Below, in pieces: positions 52,381 to 54,134 of a stretch of DNA of 54,134 nucleotides. Position 1 is the stretch's first letter. Every line of letters begins with the position of its first letter. The stretch is from CAJXOW01 sp964421495. Lineage in GTDB: Bacteria; Bacteroidota; Rhodothermia; Balneolales; Balneolaceae. The position numbers and the translations under genes were made by a program. The notes beneath the pieces were generated by a model. It searched no databases. It saw nothing but the letters and a program-made list of their open reading frames with translations, and was not told the origin of the DNA. Where the stretch lies: the NCBI GenBank assembly GCA_964421495.1, contig CAYQXO010000004.1:1-54134 (forward strand). Reading direction: 5' to 3'.

Positions 52381-53847
52381 TTAATTACCGAGGCCGGTAG
52401 TTGCCATGGCGCCTGAACTGTAGTAGGAGTTCAGCAGGTCGGATACGCCGCCGGGGGCGATGCCGAAGTAGATGGTCAGGGCGGCCAGGATGACCATGGA
52501 AGCGGCGATGAGGAAGCCGGGGCGGGTCATGGTAATCGGCTTGGCGGGTTCTTTCATATACAGGTACACCATAACGCGCAGGTAGTAGTAGACACTGGCC
52601 GCACTGGCGAGGACGCCGATGATGGCGAGTCCCACGAGATCGGCATTGATCGCCGCCGCAAAGACCATGTATTTGCCGATAAATCCGGCGAACGGGGGTA
52701 TCCCGGCCAGGGAGAACAGAAAAATGGAGAGGACCACGCCCATCATGGGACGTTCGAAGCCGAGTCCGGCGTAATGGTCGATTTCGTTGTACTGAAATCC
52801 GTGCTGCATTTCGTAATAGGCGACGACCCCGAAGGCTCCCACGTTCATGAGCGTATAGGCCAGCAAGTAATACATGACGGCGCTGTAGCCTTCGGGCGTG
52901 CCGGCGGCCAGTCCCACCATCAGGTATCCGGCGTGGGCGATACTGGAATAGGCCAGCATGCGCTTGACGTTATCCTGGACCAGCGCCACCAGGTTACCGA
53001 GAATCATCGTTAGAATGGCGACGATACGGACGACTTCCGACCACTGCGGGATGGTTTCTTCGGGAAAAACCCGTGACAGCACAAAAATAAGCGCCACAAA
53101 CGTGGCTGTTTTGGACGCCGTGGCAAAATAAGCGGTGATCGTCGTGGGGGTGCCCTGGTAAACATCGGGGGTCCACATATGAAAAGGGACGGCCGAAATC
53201 TTGAAGAAGAAGCCTACCAGCAACAATCCTGCACCGCTCCAGAACAGCAAGCCGCCGTCGGTATGCTGACCGATTCCCGCCAGATTGGTCGTTCCGGCGG
53301 ATCCATACAGCAGCGCCATTCCGTACAGCAGAAAACCGGTGGAAAAAGCTCCCAGCAGAAAATATTTCAGTGAAGCTTCGGAGCCGACCTTCTCTTCCCG
53401 GATCAACCCGGCCAGCACATAGAGGGAGATCGACATCGTCTCCAGTCCGATGAATATCATGACCAGATCATTGGCCGATGCCAGCGACAACATCCCGACC
53501 GTGGCAAACAACACGAGCGCGTACACCTCGCCGTAGGCGTGCTCGATCTTTTCGAGGTATTCCCTGGAGGCAAACAGGCAAAACAGGGTGGCAAAAATAA
53601 CCACCACCTGTCCGAAGGCGGCATACCCTCCGTACACGGCCATCTCGGCAAAAATGGTTCCGACGGGCTCAAATAGATCCCGAACCGCAAATCCCAGGGC
53701 TGCCACCAGCGAGGCGATGGTGGTCCAGTATATGCTGTCGGATCCGTCCGAGTCTTCCTGAAAGCTTACTATGAGAAGCGTCAGCAGTCCGCCCAAAGCG
53801 ATAATCACGCTGGGCAGGAAGTCATATAAGTCTTGTATATAATTCAT
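52381..53847 (-). CDS. nuoN: NADH-quinone oxidoreductase subunit N
   Basis: A 488-residue antiporter-like subunit of complex I with about 14 membrane helices. The conserved Glu/Lys path is visible in FIGLETMSISLYVLAGL, EASLKYFLLGAFSTGFLLYG and FKISAVPFHMWTPDVYQGTP. LAYSSIAHAGYLMVGLAAG and LAGIPPFAGFIGKYMVF are typical. It pumps protons in the membrane arm. Only nuoN is in the window; other nuo genes should lie beyond the right edge. Its start ATG shares one base with the stop of the upstream dehydratase gene, so the two are co-translated. Confidence 0.95.
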   Translation of the reverse strand: MNYIQDLYDFLPSVIIALGGLLTLLIVSFQEDSDGSDSIYWTTIASLVAALGFAVRDLFEPVGTIFAEMAVYGGYAAFGQVVVIFATLFCLFASREYLEKIEHAYGEVYALVLFATVGMLSLASANDLVMIFIGLETMSISLYVLAGLIREEKVGSEASLKYFLLGAFSTGFLLYGMALLYGSAGTTNLAGIGQHTDGGLLFWSGAGLLLVGFFFKISAVPFHMWTPDVYQGTPTTITAYFATASKTATFVALIFVLSRVFPEETIPQWSEVVRIVAILTMILGNLVALVQDNVKRMLAYSSIAHAGYLMVGLAAGTPEGYSAVMYYLLAYTLMNVGAFGVVAYYEMQHGFQYNEIDHYAGLGFERPMMGVVLSIFLFSLAGIPPFAGFIGKYMVFAAAINADLVGLAIIGVLASAASVYYYLRVMVYLYMKEPAKPITMTRPGFLIAASMVILAALTIYFGIAPGGVSDLLNSYYSSGAMATTGLGN

Positions 53848-54134
53848 TAATTTAAGCTGTTATACAGGGAGTCCAGAGTTTGTGCCAGATTCACGTCTTT
53901 TTCGGTCACTTTACCGCCCGCATCATGGGTGGTAAGCGCTATGTCGACCGTATTGTACACGTTGAAGATTTCGGGATGATGCATGTTATCCTCGGCTTCA
54001 AACGAAAGCCGAACGATAAAGGTAACCGCTTGCCGGAAATCGTCAAATTTGAATTGCTTTTTCAGCTTGTCATCTTCGGTTTTCCATCCCTCCAATTCTT
54101 CCAAAGCTTCATTGAGTTGCTGTTCGCTTAAAGG
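53847..54134 (-). CDS. 4a-hydroxytetrahydrobiopterin dehydratase (PCD/DCoH), 5' end missing
   Basis: The frame stays open to the window edge; the first residues lie outside. The visible 95 residues read PLSEQQLNEALEELEGWKT, then FKFDDFRQAVTFIVRLSFEA and the active-site block NMHHPEIFNVYNTVDIALTT with the conserved His-His-Pro and a later THDAGGKVTEKD. This is the pterin-4a-carbinolamine dehydratase pattern. It recycles tetrahydropterin or, in bacteria, may serve molybdopterin metabolism. Its TAA overlaps the nuoN ATG by one base, an odd link to complex I that may be chance. Confidence 0.9.
   Translation of the reverse strand, partial: PLSEQQLNEALEELEGWKTEDDKLKKQFKFDDFRQAVTFIVRLSFEAEDNMHHPEIFNVYNTVDIALTTHDAGGKVTEKDVNLAQTLDSLYNSLN

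Overview
The window looks like ordinary chromosome from a member of the Balneolota/Bacteroidota, probably halophilic or salt-tolerant. Reasons: acidic proteins, start codons mostly without Shine-Dalgarno sequences, paired ExbD proteins, a large SprA-like outer-membrane protein, and genes for the compatible solute glucosylglycerate. A 10-base N gap inside ligA points to a draft or metagenome assembly. No rRNA, tRNA, CRISPR array, transposase or integrase was found.

Layout. 1-4.3 kb: end of a Big-1 adhesin-like protein, a dUTPase-fold protein, a UPF0182 membrane protein. 4.4-14.3 kb: FtsH, an LVIVD lipoprotein, MetZ, a FabH-like ketosynthase, a DUF302 protein, a CoA-transferase, a degenerate AAA-like protein and a 46-residue Oxidored-like protein. 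14.3-25.6 kb: a metallopeptidase-like protein, a VOC protein, a DEAD-box helicase with a long Ser/Lys tail, an FKBP lipoprotein, pyrophosphatase, pyruvate phosphate dikinase, an M20 peptidase and a plastid-type ferredoxin-NADP reductase. 26-34.4 kb: a phosphotransfer-like protein, then a solute cluster (inactive-looking M20 protein, GpgS, glycosyltransferase, HAD protein) converging on a GH13_18 phosphorylase and a second glycosyltransferase. 34.7-43.6 kb: a TIR-like protein, LigA, Fpg, GalE, KptA, HtpX, ThiL. 43.7-54.1 kb, all minus strand: ExbD/ExbD/small membrane protein/ExbB, a 1206-residue outer-membrane protein, a DsbD N-terminal-like protein, rplI-rpsR-rpsF, nuoN and pterin carbinolamine dehydratase.

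The most unusual signal is non-coding. Five intergenic elements of about 150-200 bp (1222-1419, 9467-9616, 11690-11839, 42255-42402, 51957-52105) share one architecture. Outer arms are near-perfect inverted repeats but largely unrelated between subgroups. Inside them lie a conserved left motif and a conserved right motif that form a 12-position inner helix whose base pairs change in a compensated way between copies. The inner halves are always 68-72 nt apart. This suggests a selected structured RNA or folded single-stranded DNA with no gene for its mobilisation in the window. A second repeat family (9837-9929 and 31163-31284) is built of GCGAAGC and CACGAAGTG mini-hairpins.

The proposed solute pathway: GpgS makes glucosyl-3-phosphoglycerate, a phosphatase (perhaps the HAD protein) releases glucosylglycerate, a glycosyltransferase may extend it, and the GH13_18 enzyme could break it down by phosphorolysis. 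Only the GpgS and GH13_18 assignments rest on clear family resemblance; the pathway itself is inference.
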